NCBI GenBank assembly: GCA_018648945.1
Contig: JABGQJ010000027.1
Location: 1-23,347 of the forward strand
Reading direction: 5' to 3'
Length of the DNA: 23,347 nucleotides
From: Victivallales bacterium
GTDB taxonomy: Bacteria > Verrucomicrobiota > Lentisphaeria > Oligosphaerales > Lenti-02
Shown: positions 1 to 8,722 of the stretch, piece by piece
Position numbering within the stretch: position 1 is the stretch's first letter
How the letters are laid out: the number at the start of each line of letters is the position of its first letter
Program-made: the position numbers and the translations under genes
The notes under the pieces: generated by a model
What the model saw: the letters and a program-made list of their open reading frames with translations, nothing else
The model's database searches: none
Told to the model about the DNA's origin: nothing

Positions 1-813
1 CCGGTAGTAGGGCTTGATCTGGTTGGTGTAGAGCGCCATGGTCGGGCTCTCCGCGTAGGTGACCCACTCGGGCTCGGGAAAGCTCTCGAAGTCCGGGGCC
101 GTGCAGGTCAGGATATCGCGCACCCCCTTGTTGAAGCCGCGATGATAAAGGCGGTACTCCTTGCGCAGGGGATCCCAGAAGGCCAGATTCTGTGAGTCGA
201 ACGCACCAGTGGTCATGAAGGGCGTGGTGCTCTTGGGAGTGAAGTGGATGCCGTCTGCGGAGACCATTAGGTACAGGCCGCGCGGCTTGGTCCCATAGAT
301 GACGATCTTGTAGAGCTCAGACGCCGGGCAGTCGGGATTGGTGTCCTTGAAGGTGGCGGTATGGGCGGGGCTGCCGCCGAATTCACTCACCATCTTCCCG
401 TCGAGCAGCAGGTTGTTCTTCTTGGATCCCTGGAACTCGACGATGCCGAGTTCGGGGCGCGTCCAGTGGATGCCATCGGTGCTCTCGGCGAGGCAGAGCG
501 TCTCCCAGGACCGCTTGTCAGTCTCAAATGCCGCCGAGGCCACATGGTGGCCACCGCGGTAGTACATACGGAAGCGGTCGCCATCGCGGAATACGCTCTG
601 GTAGCCGCTGCCATTGCCTTCCCAGGGCGCGTCAGCACGGAAGACGATCTCCCGGCGGGTCGGGCGATGCAGTTGCAGCCTGGCCTCGCCAGTCATCTCC
701 GCCAATAGGAAGCGGTCCACAAAGAGCTCCCGCCGTCCGCCCAAATCAATCGCGTCCCCGCCCAATGCCATTGCCGTCATTGCCAACCCCGCCGTTACTG
801 TGCGTGCCATCAT
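1..813 (-). CDS. Secreted beta-propeller glycosidase-like protein, partial (C-terminus beyond left edge)
   Basis: The first 271 residues are present and the frame is still open at base 1. Two ATG codons stand in tandem (813 and 810). AGGAG at 820-824 lies six bases before the first, which decides the start. The N-terminus has a short hydrophobic stretch (TAGLAMTAMALGG) that could be a weak signal peptide. It is followed by GGRRELFVDRFLL (residues 25-37), typical of a large family of uncharacterised beta-propeller proteins in Planctomycetota and Lentisphaerota distantly related to GH43/GH32 enzymes. Blade-like segments follow: YQSVFRDGDRFRMYYRG (71-87), LAESTDGIHWTRPELG (108-123), VSADGIHFTPKST (184-196) and NLAFWDPLRKEYRLYHRG (209-226). 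The visible part ends in YTNQIKPYYR. Probable role: a periplasmic or secreted carbohydrate-active or glycan-binding protein. Substrate and catalytic residues cannot be assigned from this part. It is the last gene of the leftward block, 213 bp after the giant secreted protein. Confidence 0.8.
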   Translation of the reverse strand, partial: MMARTVTAGLAMTAMALGGDAIDLGGRRELFVDRFLLAEMTGEARLQLHRPTRREIVFRADAPWEGNGSGYQSVFRDGDRFRMYYRGGHHVASAAFETDKRSWETLCLAESTDGIHWTRPELGIVEFQGSKKNNLLLDGKMVSEFGGSPAHTATFKDTNPDCPASELYKIVIYGTKPRGLYLMVSADGIHFTPKSTTPFMTTGAFDSQNLAFWDPLRKEYRLYHRGFNKGVRDILTCTAPDFESFPEPEWVTYAESPTMALYTNQIKPYYR

Positions 814-819
814 GCAGTT

Positions 820-824
820 CTCCT
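820..824 (-). promoter_or_regulatory. Ribosome binding site of the beta-propeller gene
   Basis: AGGAG on the minus strand, six bases before the ATG at 813. It favours 813 over the adjacent ATG at 810 as the start. No convincing -10/-35 pair is visible in the 213-bp gap to the upstream gene. Confidence 0.7.
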
Positions 825-963
825 CTGAAACGCCCTGACTACTCACCGTACGAAAAGCCAAAATGGGCGGTCTCCTCGGCGTATGCATTGCCGATGAGGC
901 CGCGCGCGCTGCTGCCGTACCATCCTGCGTAAGAGCATCCGCCGCCAACCCCCATCCGGGGAA

Positions 964-979
964 TGTGTAGCAATACACA
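964..979. other. Small perfect hairpin downstream of the giant secreted protein gene
   Basis: TGTGTA and TACACA pair perfectly around a four-base loop, GCAA on the plus strand. The hairpin begins about 48 bases after the stop of the leftward gene. No T tract follows in the transcribed direction, so it is at best a weak terminator or a transcript-end stabiliser. The rest of this 213-bp gap shows nothing else recognisable. Confidence 0.3.
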
Positions 980-1026
980 GCGATGGCGGCGGGAGATCAA
1001 GCACGTGCTCCAGAACGAGATGCCGA

Positions 1027-4000
1027 CTACTTGCCAGCGATGGGAAGATAGAACGGGGTCGATAGGTTCCCCGCCTTATCCCGGGAGCGACAGAGGAACC
1101 ACTGGCACCCTTTGACCTTCACGGCCAGTTGGTGCAGGTTCACCGTACGACTTGTTGCCGTGTGTGTCCACTGGGCCTTGCCGTTGGCCCCAAGGCAGGC
1201 CATCTCCAACTTGTCCACCCCGCTACAGTCGTACGCATACCATGTCATTCGGTTCGAAGCCGCCGCTGCAGCCGGCGTGCCGTGCAAGTAGAAATCATCC
1301 AAGTACATGGGCTCGTGGTTGGCGCAATTCCGTCGGGAGATGGTGATCGTGGACACCACCAGGCTCCTCAGCTTTGCAGGGGTGACACCTGCCTGCTGGA
1401 GAAGCTGTCCCACATTGGCCGAGATCGGGACCCAGGTTCTGGCCCATGGAAGCTTCAGCCCTCGCCCAAGCTCGGACTTCGCCCTGCTTGGTGCCATCGT
1501 GGAGATGGTGTAGTTGCCCCGATTCGTGGCCAGCGTGAAGAGCAGCCGGAGCCCTTTGCGGTACTTGGGAAGATAAATGCGACAGGAGAGCCACGGATGC
1601 ACGCCTGGCTTCCAGTTCACCTTGCGGCTCAGATCGCCGTTCCGGCGGTAGCTTTGGGTAGAAAGGAAGGACGAGCCGCCGCGGCCCTTGGTTACACTCG
1701 TGGGATTGTAGCTGGCAGGAGTGAACCCCAGGCTGGCATTGTGGGAACCGTCCCAGTTGTAGAAGGAGTGCACGGACGAGCCGAACTTCAGCCAGTACCA
1801 GGAGGGCCCGGTCTTGTCCTTGGCATAGTTGATCGTGTAGGGGATGTCCAGGTCGGCGGACGCGTTCCCGGCCCCATCCGCGATGTTCCTGAGTCGGAGG
1901 GTGACAGTCTTCCCGTTCGTGCTCTGATCCAGCTGGCTGCGCATCATCAGCGGGTAGTTGAGGGTCAGGACATCCCGCTGGGGAGAATGCGCATAGAAGT
2001 TGCTCCAGGAAAACGCCCTCCTGGCTTTGCCCCCAACCTGGAAGGAGGACTTGCCAATGGCCCAGGGAGAGCCCCCGTGGTTCGCCAGATTCACCACGGC
2101 GTGGAGACCATTGGAGTCGCCACTGCTCGTGCTCGCGAAGGAGAACTTCACGCCCAGCGGCTTCCGGTCGAGCAGGAATGGGATGTCCGTCACCGACGAC
2201 GACGTGCCATCGGGATCGGTGGCCTTGTAGAGCAGGTGGTGCAACCCGTCCGCCGACAGTGCTTTCAGGTCCGGGGTGATCGGCTGCCCGACCGGGCACG
2301 ACGTCCAGTTCAGAACCCCCCGCTGTTCCTCCTTGAGCTTGGCATAGGGGATCGCTCCGGGCGACACCGCCACCAGCACCTGCTCCACTCCGTCCGCGTC
2401 GAAGAACTCCGGCGTGAAGGACAACTGCTTCGGTTGCGACACGGCAGGACCGAAAACCACATCGTCCAGATCGAGTTTCGTGTACCGCCCCGTCTGGTCC
2501 ACGCCGTGGGCGGAACCGAAGCGAGCATAGCTGGGCTGGAAGCGGGTGACCGCGAGGGGCGTCCGCGTGAAGGCGTCACTCACGACGCCCTGCCAGGAAT
2601 GCCAGTTCCCATCGGCAGCCAGATCCCCGTCAGCGCCGCGCACCTTGACGGCTGTCGCGAGATCCTGACTGAGACGGACATAGTGGCTATTGCTGAAGGT
2701 CAGGCTCGTGTAGGTCATGTCATAGGCGCGGTAGCGGAACTGGAAGACCGGGAAACTGGACACGGGGAAACTGGTGCCGAAGGATGCATAGAGACGTTGG
2801 GCCAGCGCTGTGTTGCGCACCTGTAGGTAGCGCCCTTGCTCGGGATGGCCATACTGCACCACCTGGCGCGCGTCCGCCGTGTGGCTGAGAGTGCCCGTGC
2901 CCTTCTCGAAATTGGCACAGAGGCCCGGCAATCCCTTGATCCCAAGCAACACGGGGCGGTCGTCCACCGGGCGGTCTTTCCAAGCTAGTGAGATGGGGGT
3001 GGCTTCGCCCCCGACTGTCACCTTGAGCCGCAGGGGTTCACTTCCCGCCATGCCCGCCGCCGTGCGTGGCAGTCGCGCCAGCAACTCGCCTGGCACCGGC
3101 GCGGTCGTTGGCAGAACCGTGCCGTCCGCGAGCGCAACCGCCCCTCCCGCAAACCGGGGATCCGGGATCTCGCCCAGACGACGGATGACAATGGCCCCGG
3201 GCTCGGAATCGTGCCACGATGCCTGCCAGCGGACCTCCGTTGGCAGACCGGTCCACGAGAGTTCCCGCGAATACCCGTCGCCGTCCCCATACTTCACCCG
3301 CAGCCACGCGGTGTTCATGCCAGGGGTCGTGAACTTGGCCAAGGCCTTGCTCACCGCCTTGGCATCCTCGGAACGCACAATCTCACGGCCATGGCGTGCA
3401 TCGCGCAGCACGAAGAGCACGGGGGTCTCGCCCGCCGACAGCTCGGGAGCACCGTAGAACAAGGGCGAGAATTGGCGCAGGAAGTAGGCAGCACCGGGCC
3501 CGTTGCCCTCGATGCCGTAAAGCACGCTGCTCTCCCCCGTGGTGCCAAGCCCTTCGAAGCGAGCGGCCAGCTTTGGAGCGCGCAGCTCCTCGGGCACCAA
3601 CACCTGGACGAGATGCCAGCCGGATTCCAGATCCGATGCCAGGGAACCGGGGACGAGCGTCCGCCCCGCCTCCACCAGCCCGGCCCCGTCAAAGTTGTCG
3701 CCACTGACCCGATGCACACACTGTTTCTGGGGCGTATAGGTCCCTTTCGCATCCGTCACACCGACGGAGTAATGCACGTTGAGTTGAGCGTCTGGCGTCC
3801 GCTTGAGCAGGAACTGCCACCCGGCCGACTTGCCGAGCTCCAGCACCGGGAAATCCGGCTTGGCCAGCATGCTCCCTCCTCCCAGGCGGTTGATCACCGC
3901 CAGTCCGGGAGCAACCCCCGGACATGGCTCGATTGCCGTATGCCCCACCGGATCATCCACCGACCAGAGGCTGGGGTCCAGCGCTTGCAGCGGGAAGCGG

Positions 4001-6885
4001 TTCACGACGACATCAACAGGCTCGGGGACGGCGACGGCCTCTGGCACCGGTGGCGGGCCCAACAGGGAAACGGCACGGGGACTCATCCTGTCGAAGGTGA
4101 TCTTCACCTGCGCCACGGTCATGGAATGCATGAATGTCCAGATTCCCACCAGGCCCTTCTGAATCATCTCTGGGTCGGTTTCCTCGAAGATCTTCTCGTT
4201 GTCGAAATAGTACTCCAGCTTGTTGCCGATCTTGCGCAGCTTGATGTAGTACCAGGCCCCATGGTACGGCCGCCCCGCGCTCACCAGCGGGTTGAGGAAC
4301 TTGCGGACCAACCCCGCCCGTCGCCGCGGCACCAGATAGGCGTCCGAACGGTCCAGCACCTTGCCGTTGCGGCGCAACGAGGTCCACTTCTGCGACAGAT
4401 CCTGGTCCCACTCGGTGCAGGTGACGGTGTATCCGGAGCTTGGCGTGGTGGTCTCCGCCATGACCGTGCAGTTGAGATCCCCCATGCGCTGGTACCAGTC
4501 GCCGTGCCGGGTGCCAGCGTAGAACTCCAGCGTCAGATCGCCTTCGAACACCGCCTTGTACCACAGCGCCGCCATGGTCTTGGCGGACTCCCCGATCATA
4601 TGCGACCAACTGGGCGTGCACTGGAAGCGGTTGACAATCTGCCACCTGCCACCGTTGATCAGCCAGTTGTGCGGCGACTCCGAGAAGAAGTCGTCAATGA
4701 CATTCACACGGGTCACCAGACTCCGGTGCAGATGGGTGAGAGCCGTCGTCTTGGCCAGTCCCTTGACCAGAACTCGCCGACCAGGCAACGAACCTTCCAG
4801 GCGGTGACGAAGCAAGCGCTTCCCACCCACCGTAATCCACAACCAATACCCCTCATGGTGGAGCGTGTAGTCCAGCTTCCTCACTCTCTTGCCCTTGGGC
4901 GCGACAAGAGGGGTTTCGTAGACTTCCGGCTTCTGCCCCGGCAAGGCGATGCGCAAGGTCAGCTTGTCCGTCGCGACCTGGACCACCACCGCCCCATCGG
5001 TGGAACCGTCAGGAACGCCAGCGTGCAGCTCGCTCGTTGCGATGCAGGGCATGGTGATCGAGAAGTCGCTGAAGAAGTCGCCCTTGTGCCAGAACAGATT
5101 CGCGACCTTGGCATCCCCGAGCCACTGCCCCTCGGCACTTGACCAGTGCCGCATGAAACTGTCCTTCGCGAAGACCTCGTTCTCTTGGGCCTTCTCCTTA
5201 TTCCGTTCACGCTCGAAGTCATAGCGCAACTCGCGCAGGCCAAGCGGGGTGTCTGCGCCAACCCAGATACCCGCCGCGCCCGCAAGCCGTCCCTCAACGG
5301 GGTGGAGGATCACCAACTGGTCGTCCTCAAGGAACCGCAGCCAGCCAGCCTCGGTGGCGTCCACCGCCAACCGGGGACTGCCGCTGCCCGCGCGCTTCCG
5401 GGTCCACGAATCGAGAATCTCCGCATCCGCGCCAGTCACGCGCTCCAAACGGAACGTCTCATCCTCGCCTTGCCGGTGAACGACGCAGCGGTAGAAGGGC
5501 TCTCCGGGGCCACGATACCCGGCCACCAGACCAAACTCCCCAGCCGCCGCGTCCGTCAGGAATTCCGCCCCGAAAAAGATGCCTTCATGGTGCGGGCGAC
5601 CCAGAATCAGTGCCCGTGACGCGTCGGAAGCCCCGACCCGGATGGCCTTTGCCGGGTCCGCTTCCTCGCCGCCGAACAGGCCCCCTTTCTCGGCAAACGA
5701 TGCGTCCGCCAGCAACGTCTGGTAGCGGATCTCGCCGGCATTCCGCAGCGGGAGCCGGTCGTAGGATGAAAGGTAGACATCATCAAAACGAGTCTCCTTG
5801 TCGTGGCTCATGAAAAGCCCAACCTTCCCCCCCACGGGCAGGGGTTCGGCGACGGTGAAGACCGGATAGTTGTCCAGCAGACAGACGATCTCGTCGGTGT
5901 GGGCCCGCACCCGCGGCATATACCACTGGGCAGGGAACAAGTCAGCCTTGGTCTGTGCAAGAACCGTGCGCCCGCCTCCTTGGACGCGCCAGAGGCGGAG
6001 GATGCCGTGGTTCTGCTTGCCATCCAGCATGTCGATGGTGAACGCATAGTAGTTCCCAGCATCCCGGTAGTAGAACACAAGTCCCGCCTCGCCGGCGTTG
6101 ATCTGCATCGCCGCGGCATAGTCGTAGTCGTCGAAAAAGCTGTAGCCGGTGGTGATGACGGCATTCTCGCCCACTCCCTTCAAGGAGTAGAAATTCGGGC
6201 TCTTGTCAGCCGTGAGCGGCACCTGCTTGATCCGCGCCAAGTTGGATTCGGGGCGCTCCAAGGCATTGTCCAGGGCCGTGTGGATGCGCCACTGGCCAGA
6301 CTGGGGCTGCCAGGGGTAGAGTTGGTTCGGCGCGCCTTCCTCGATCATGAAGTCCGAGTGGAACGCCTCGTGCGGCACGGGTCTGAACTGGGGGTTTGAG
6401 CGCACCCACTCGGCCTGCTCCTCATCGATGCATACATCGCCAGGCAAGGCGAAAGGCGCGGGCAGCGTGGCAGCGAGGGCACCATTCAGGTACAGGGCCC
6501 ACTCTGTAGTCCGGATCTTGAGAGTAACGTTGGTCTCGGCCGCGTGACCCGGGGGGACGGTGGTGAACGTGCGCGCCCGGCCTACGGTGCTTCCCTCTCC
6601 TCGGTCGATGGTGGCAGCCAGCCTCTCCGCGTCGAGCACCAGCGTCGCTGTCGCGCCATCCGCCCTGCAGCGGACCAGCATCTCCACGCCTTCGGTCGCT
6701 TGCCAATCATAGGAGAAGCTGATGTTCCCCTCCGCCTTGCGGCAGCCAACCAAACGCTGCCAACCGGGCAACTCGCCCTCGGCGGCCTCCCCGACTGGCA
6801 GCACACTGAGGAACCCAAGACCCATGCAGACAGCGACCATACGCACCACGGGTCGCCAAATCATCATATGCATTGGCAGCAACAT
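1027..6885 (-). CDS. Giant secreted multi-domain protein with repeated concanavalin-like jelly-roll domains
   Basis: About 1952 residues from the chosen ATG at 6885. The frame stays open upstream to a GTG at 6933, but neither start has a good Shine-Dalgarno, and 6885 puts the hydrophobic stretch MVAVCMGLGFLSVLPVG near the N-terminus as a signal peptide. Residue numbers below count from 6933. The N-terminal half looks like a string of about five LamG/DUF1080-like jelly rolls (roughly 52-165, 190-390, 405-570, 590-745, 746-950), recognised by strand patterns such as AGLVFYYRDAGNYYAFTID, GKVGLFMSH and KLEYYFDNEKI, the last followed by GLVGIWTF. The C-terminal half has beta-sandwich or Ig/cadherin-like pieces (about 1504-1592, 1592-1705, 1895-1968; LLYKATDPDGTSS, CRSRDKAGN), separated by sugar-binding-like modules (about 1333-1495, 1708-1885). 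No catalytic motif, sorting signal or membrane anchor was recognised. Likely a secreted glycan-binding or surface protein. Domain borders are judged by eye. Confidence 0.85.
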   Translation of the reverse strand: MLLPMHMMIWRPVVRMVAVCMGLGFLSVLPVGEAAEGELPGWQRLVGCRKAEGNISFSYDWQATEGVEMLVRCRADGATATLVLDAERLAATIDRGEGSTVGRARTFTTVPPGHAAETNVTLKIRTTEWALYLNGALAATLPAPFALPGDVCIDEEQAEWVRSNPQFRPVPHEAFHSDFMIEEGAPNQLYPWQPQSGQWRIHTALDNALERPESNLARIKQVPLTADKSPNFYSLKGVGENAVITTGYSFFDDYDYAAAMQINAGEAGLVFYYRDAGNYYAFTIDMLDGKQNHGILRLWRVQGGGRTVLAQTKADLFPAQWYMPRVRAHTDEIVCLLDNYPVFTVAEPLPVGGKVGLFMSHDKETRFDDVYLSSYDRLPLRNAGEIRYQTLLADASFAEKGGLFGGEEADPAKAIRVGASDASRALILGRPHHEGIFFGAEFLTDAAAGEFGLVAGYRGPGEPFYRCVVHRQGEDETFRLERVTGADAEILDSWTRKRAGSGSPRLAVDATEAGWLRFLEDDQLVILHPVEGRLAGAAGIWVGADTPLGLRELRYDFERERNKEKAQENEVFAKDSFMRHWSSAEGQWLGDAKVANLFWHKGDFFSDFSITMPCIATSELHAGVPDGSTDGAVVVQVATDKLTLRIALPGQKPEVYETPLVAPKGKRVRKLDYTLHHEGYWLWITVGGKRLLRHRLEGSLPGRRVLVKGLAKTTALTHLHRSLVTRVNVIDDFFSESPHNWLINGGRWQIVNRFQCTPSWSHMIGESAKTMAALWYKAVFEGDLTLEFYAGTRHGDWYQRMGDLNCTVMAETTTPSSGYTVTCTEWDQDLSQKWTSLRRNGKVLDRSDAYLVPRRRAGLVRKFLNPLVSAGRPYHGAWYYIKLRKIGNKLEYYFDNEKIFEETDPEMIQKGLVGIWTFMHSMTVAQVKITFDRMSPRAVSLLGPPPVPEAVAVPEPVDVVVNRFPLQALDPSLWSVDDPVGHTAIEPCPGVAPGLAVINRLGGGSMLAKPDFPVLELGKSAGWQFLLKRTPDAQLNVHYSVGVTDAKGTYTPQKQCVHRVSGDNFDGAGLVEAGRTLVPGSLASDLESGWHLVQVLVPEELRAPKLAARFEGLGTTGESSVLYGIEGNGPGAAYFLRQFSPLFYGAPELSAGETPVLFVLRDARHGREIVRSEDAKAVSKALAKFTTPGMNTAWLRVKYGDGDGYSRELSWTGLPTEVRWQASWHDSEPGAIVIRRLGEIPDPRFAGGAVALADGTVLPTTAPVPGELLARLPRTAAGMAGSEPLRLKVTVGGEATPISLAWKDRPVDDRPVLLGIKGLPGLCANFEKGTGTLSHTADARQVVQYGHPEQGRYLQVRNTALAQRLYASFGTSFPVSSFPVFQFRYRAYDMTYTSLTFSNSHYVRLSQDLATAVKVRGADGDLAADGNWHSWQGVVSDAFTRTPLAVTRFQPSYARFGSAHGVDQTGRYTKLDLDDVVFGPAVSQPKQLSFTPEFFDADGVEQVLVAVSPGAIPYAKLKEEQRGVLNWTSCPVGQPITPDLKALSADGLHHLLYKATDPDGTSSSVTDIPFLLDRKPLGVKFSFASTSSGDSNGLHAVVNLANHGGSPWAIGKSSFQVGGKARRAFSWSNFYAHSPQRDVLTLNYPLMMRSQLDQSTNGKTVTLRLRNIADGAGNASADLDIPYTINYAKDKTGPSWYWLKFGSSVHSFYNWDGSHNASLGFTPASYNPTSVTKGRGGSSFLSTQSYRRNGDLSRKVNWKPGVHPWLSCRIYLPKYRKGLRLLFTLATNRGNYTISTMAPSRAKSELGRGLKLPWARTWVPISANVGQLLQQAGVTPAKLRSLVVSTITISRRNCANHEPMYLDDFYLHGTPAAAAASNRMTWYAYDCSGVDKLEMACLGANGKAQWTHTATSRTVNLHQLAVKVKGCQWFLCRSRDKAGNLSTPFYLPIAGK

Positions 6886-7015
6886 CCCGTCCCAGAAAGG
6901 ACAGTTACGTAAGCGTTTCGCAGACAAGAACACACGCAGTCAGCCTGTCACGGGCACAAGGCATCTCTGGAGAAACGTCCCGCGCCCGCAAGATATTGAG
7001 CTTCCCGACCCGCTT

Positions 7016-8344
7016 CTAGCGGCGGCCGCGCCCTCGCCGCGGTGGTTGTGCCCGAGCCGCAGCCCGGGAGGGACGCGCCTCGCGGCCCAGTCCCCGAGCA
7101 ATCAGCGAGACGACCAGGCGAGCGGTCGCGAAGGCGGCGTGCAGGTTGTAGCCCCCGGTCGGGCCGTCCACATCCATCACTTCGCCGGCAAAATAGAGCC
7201 CTGGGGAACGGCGCGATTCCATGGTCGCCGGATCGATGTCCGCCAATTGCACTCCCCCCACGGTCACCATCGCTTCCTTGAGTGGGCGTACCCCACGAAC
7301 GCGCAGCCGCCAGTTCTTCAGCCCCTGGGCCACCTCTTCCTCCCCGGCTGCAACCGGCAGGTCCCGGACCAGTTCCCTGGCCACCTCCATAGGCAGAACG
7401 CCCCGCAACACACTCGTCACATCCCGCTTCCCGCGCGCCCCCTTCAGCAGCCGTCCCGCCAGTTGCGAAACGCCCTCCTTGGGGAACAGGTCGATCACGA
7501 ACTCCACGTCCCGCAACTGGCAACGGGCAATGACCCGGCTGGCATTGACCATTGCCGGGCCTCGCGCACAGGTGCGGTCCAGCAGGATCTCGCCCCGCGT
7601 CCGAGCGACCTCGCGGCCCTGGCTCCAGATTGCCACCTCGGCATCGGGCAAGCTGAGTTCCCGCCGATGCCCAAGCCAACGCGGCTCCAGTTCCACGCCA
7701 GCCAATCCGGGTCGGTATGGCGTCACCCGATGGCCAAGGCTGCGGGCAAAACGCTGGCCGTCACCCACGGAACCCGTCTTCGGGTAGCTCACCCCTCCCG
7801 TGGCCAGGAGCACTCGGGGGGCAACCAAGGAAAAATGCGTGCTCCGAACCCGGTACCCTTGCGGCTCCCGCTCCACGCCCAGCACGGGGCAGTTCAGGAC
7901 CAGTGGCACTTCGTTCCCCCGCAGCGCATCGCGGAAGCAGTGTACCACATCGTCCGCCTTCTCGCTGGCCGGGAACACCCGCCCGTCGCTGTGGACAGTG
8001 GTACGCAAGCCGTTCTTCTGGAACCACGCCCGCAAAGCGCTTGGCGGAAATGCGGTGACGGCCTCTGCCAGGAAGGGGGCCACCGGTTCACCGTAGGCCG
8101 ACAGCAATCCCTCCGCGCTCGCCTCACGGGTCACATTGCAGCGGTTGTTACCGCACAGGAGGAGCTTCAACCCCGGTCGGTGCCGTCTCTCCAGCACAAC
8201 GCACCGCAGGCCCAGCTCACCGGCGCTGGCCGCCGCCATCAGGCCGGCCGCACCCGCGCCAACCACGATCAGGTCGGGCTCTCCCGGGTCAGGACCGGCG
8301 GGACGAGCGGCAGCGGCAGCAGGTCTGCGCTTGGCGGAAGCCAC
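7016..8344 (-). CDS. HI0933/BaiN-like FAD-dependent oxidoreductase
   Basis: A 442-residue cytoplasmic flavoprotein. After a 23-residue Ala/Pro/Arg-rich leader come the FAD Rossmann motif VGAGAAG (28-34) and the family signature GLKLLLCGNNRCNVT (58-72). LLATGGVSYPKTGSVGDG follows in the middle, and the C-terminal FAD motif is LYFAGEVMDVDGPTGGYN, as expected for family PF03486 (HI0933/YhiN/BaiN). BaiN of gut Clostridium reduces a bile-acid intermediate, but the substrate of most members is unknown, so none is assigned. The last 25 residues are Arg/Pro-rich. The start is GTG: it follows the gcvH stop without a gap (TGAGTG), and GGAGGGGG at 8349-8356 precedes it, so the two genes are probably translationally coupled. 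The stop lies 130 bp before the giant secreted protein gene. Confidence 0.9.
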   Translation of the reverse strand: MASAKRRPAAAAARPAGPDPGEPDLIVVGAGAAGLMAAASAGELGLRCVVLERRHRPGLKLLLCGNNRCNVTREASAEGLLSAYGEPVAPFLAEAVTAFPPSALRAWFQKNGLRTTVHSDGRVFPASEKADDVVHCFRDALRGNEVPLVLNCPVLGVEREPQGYRVRSTHFSLVAPRVLLATGGVSYPKTGSVGDGQRFARSLGHRVTPYRPGLAGVELEPRWLGHRRELSLPDAEVAIWSQGREVARTRGEILLDRTCARGPAMVNASRVIARCQLRDVEFVIDLFPKEGVSQLAGRLLKGARGKRDVTSVLRGVLPMEVARELVRDLPVAAGEEEVAQGLKNWRLRVRGVRPLKEAMVTVGGVQLADIDPATMESRRSPGLYFAGEVMDVDGPTGGYNLHAAFATARLVVSLIARGLGREARPSRAAARAQPPRRGRGRR

Positions 8345-8722
8345 TCAGCCCCCTCCGTCGTCGCCGAGCAGCGAGTCGTATCGGGCCTCGGTCATCAGGA
8401 TCTCGAGATCCACTTCGTCCACTTCCTCAAGTCGACAGATCCAGGCCCTCGTTTCCGGCGCATCATTCACCAGGGCGGGGGTCTTTTCCAGCAACTCGTT
8501 CACCGCCACCACCGTCCCCCCCACAGGAGCGAACACGTCCGAAGCGGCCTTGGTGGATTCCACTACGCACAGCGCCTCACCCTGACTCACCACCACCCCC
8601 AGGTCGGGCAGCTCCACAAACGTGATCTCCCCCAACTCCTCTGCAGCGTAGGCGGTGATGCCGACGGTGGCCTGTTGGCCATCGTACTCGACCCACTGGT
8701 GTTCTTCGGAGAATCTCTTCAT
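8345..8722 (-). CDS. gcvH: Glycine cleavage system H protein (lipoyl carrier)
   Basis: 125 residues, the usual length for the family. GcvH carries the aminomethyl group on a lipoyl-lysine and shuttles it between the P, T and L proteins of glycine cleavage in the cytoplasm. The lipoylation site is Lys58 in VVESTKAASD. The flanking motifs HQWVEYDG, VGITAYAAEELGEITFVELP and PVGGTVVAVNELLEKTPALVND are classical. The ATG at 8722 has GGAG 11 bases upstream, a rather long spacing. No gcvT or gcvP lies in the window. Its only close neighbour is the flavoprotein starting at its stop codon. It could therefore serve glycine cleavage encoded elsewhere or act as a general lipoyl donor. The final residues LLGDDGGG are an unconserved tail that also encodes the next gene's ribosome binding site. 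Confidence 0.95.
   Translation of the reverse strand: MKRFSEEHQWVEYDGQQATVGITAYAAEELGEITFVELPDLGVVVSQGEALCVVESTKAASDVFAPVGGTVVAVNELLEKTPALVNDAPETRAWICRLEEVDEVDLEILMTEARYDSLLGDDGGG
8349..8356 (-). promoter_or_regulatory. Ribosome binding site of the flavoprotein, inside gcvH
   Basis: GGAGGGGG on the minus strand lies in the last gcvH codons, four bases before the GTG at 8344. It decides this GTG start and indicates coupling to gcvH translation. Confidence 0.65.

Noticed and set aside
3211..5142. Long plus-strand open frame (643 codons) across the giant secreted protein gene
   Set aside because: Antisense to a gene with a signal peptide and recognisable beta-domain patterns. Its translation is rich in Arg, His, Pro and Gln without any motif, as expected for the opposite strand of GC-rich coding DNA.
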